Below are positions 7,146 through 7,966 of a DNA stretch of 7,966 nucleotides, one piece after another. Made by a program: the position numbers and the translations under genes. The notes under the pieces were generated by a model. It was not told the DNA's origin. It saw only the letters and a list, made by a program, of their open reading frames with translations, and ran no database searches. Positions within the stretch are counted from its first letter, which is position 1. Every line of letters begins with the position of its first letter. Where the stretch lies: positions 1-7,966 of the forward strand of contig DDHL01000077.1 of the NCBI GenBank assembly GCA_002352945.1, read 5' to 3'. This stretch comes from Campylobacteraceae bacterium UBA1877 (GTDB lineage: Bacteria; Campylobacterota; Campylobacteria; Campylobacterales; Campylobacteraceae).

Positions 7146-7966
7146 ATGCACTTTAACCTTGAAGCAACAGATTTAAAAGCAAGAGCAGGAACAATCAAAA
7201 CAGCCCACAGCACAATACAAACTCCAGTTTTTATGCCAGTTGGGACAGTTGGTAGCGTTAAAAGTCTTGACGCCATAGATTTAATCCAAATTTTAGATGC
7301 AAAAATCATCCTTGGCAACACCTATCATCTCTATCTTCGTCCAGGCGATAAACGCATTAAAGAGCTTGGAGGGCTCCATGGGTTTACAAAATTTCCGCGC
7401 TCGTTTTTAACCGATAGCGGAGGATTTCAAGCCTTTAGTTTAAGTGACATCTCAAAACCAGATGAGGATGGAATCACTTTCAAAAGCCATATCGACGGCT
7501 CAATGCACCGCTTTAGCCCAGAATCGGTTTTAGACATTCAATACAATCTTGGCTCAGATATTATGATGATATTAGATGATTTAGTTGCCCTGCCAGCCAC
7601 AAATGAGCGCATCAAAACCTCGGTTCAAAGAACAACTAAATGGGCACAAAGGTCAATCAACTATCACAAGGCGTGTCAAGAAAAAGGGATTGGATTAGAT
7701 CAAAACATTTTTGCCATAATCCAAGGCGGGGATAATAAAGAGTTTAGAACGCAAAGTGCAAATGAACTTTGCAAGATGGATTTTGATGGGTTTGCCATTG
7801 GAGGCCTTAGTGTGGGCGAGCCAAATGAGATAATGTATGAGATAGTTGAGCATACAACTTCACTTATGCCAGAAAACAAACCGCGCTACTTAATGGGCGT
7901 TGGAACGCCAGAAGATTTAGTTGAAAATGTTAAGCGCGGGGTTGATATGTTTGATTGTGTTATGCC
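7146..7966 (+). CDS. tgt: Queuine/preQ1 tRNA-guanine transglycosylase, 3' end outside window
   Basis: Bacterial Tgt exchanges guanine-34 in GUN-anticodon tRNAs (Asp, Asn, His, Tyr) for preQ1 during queuosine synthesis. The first 273 codons are present of about 370 expected, so the gene is partial only because the window ends. Landmarks: N-terminus [26 protein letters not shown] (26-36), [11 protein letters not shown] (57-67), the catalytic-site DSGGFQ with D90, the substrate-loop [20 protein letters not shown], and VDMFDCVM with the expected nucleophile D270, three codons before the last complete codon. The CxCxxC...H zinc site lies beyond the edge. The ATG at 7146 fits the family N-terminus. 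The nearest Shine-Dalgarno-like AAGGA lies about 12 nt upstream, a longer gap than usual. It is transcribed divergently from the operon on the other strand. Confidence 0.96.
   Translation, partial: MHFNLEATDLKARAGTIKTAHSTIQTPVFMPVGTVGSVKSLDAIDLIQILDAKIILGNTYHLYLRPGDKRIKELGGLHGFTKFPRSFLTDSGGFQAFSLSDISKPDEDGITFKSHIDGSMHRFSPESVLDIQYNLGSDIMMILDDLVALPATNERIKTSVQRTTKWAQRSINYHKACQEKGIGLDQNIFAIIQGGDNKEFRTQSANELCKMDFDGFAIGGLSVGEPNEIMYEIVEHTTSLMPENKPRYLMGVGTPEDLVENVKRGVDMFDCVM

Noticed and set aside
7109..7321. 70-codon minus-strand ORF opposite the start of tgt
   Set aside because: It is antisense to conserved tgt coding sequence. It also covers the divergent promoter gap, and its product resembles nothing.

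Overview
The window looks like a chromosomal housekeeping region of a Campylobacterota (epsilonproteobacterial) genome. The evidence is moderately low G+C by eye, protein sequences of Campylobacter/Sulfurospirillum type, and the gene order tgt / COG3400-type TrkA-N protein / aroB / mscS-like / mtaB / ftsH-like ATPase. From memory this is the order of the Campylobacter jejuni Cj1010-Cj1005c block. Genus cannot be fixed from sequence alone.

Layout, right to left. tgt (queuosine tRNA-guanine transglycosylase) starts at 7146 on the + strand and runs off the right edge. A 33-bp divergent gap separates it from a minus-strand run of five genes covering 7112 to 103: a TrkA-N/RCK_C protein of unknown role, aroB (3-dehydroquinate synthase), a MscS-family channel with a long exported coiled-coil N-terminus, mtaB (t6A37 methylthiotransferase) and an FtsH-like membrane AAA ATPase. 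The last four are tightly packed: aroB/mscS and mscS/mtaB overlap by 4 nt, and mtaB/ftsH-like overlap by 17 nt. This suggests one translationally coupled transcript. Only the TrkA-like/aroB junction has a gap (57 nt). Left of 103 lies a tandem of short hairpin repeats cut by the window edge.

Nothing here looks like a defence or mobile system. Three points stand out. (1) aroB is one continuous 348-codon frame interrupted by a single in-frame TAA at codon 111, with every other landmark intact, so it is either a fresh nonsense lesion or a sequence error. (2) The FtsH-like protein keeps a complete AAA motor, but the HEXXH zinc-protease motif is replaced by YQGAK, so it should be a membrane AAA pseudoprotease. 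(3) The left-edge repeats differ from each other only at positions that pair, so both keep a perfect stem.

Functionally the block mixes tRNA modification (tgt, mtaB), aromatic amino acid biosynthesis (aroB), envelope/ion homeostasis (mscS-like, possibly the RCK protein) and membrane protein handling (FtsH-like). This is typical of loosely related genes held together by co-transcription in this phylum.
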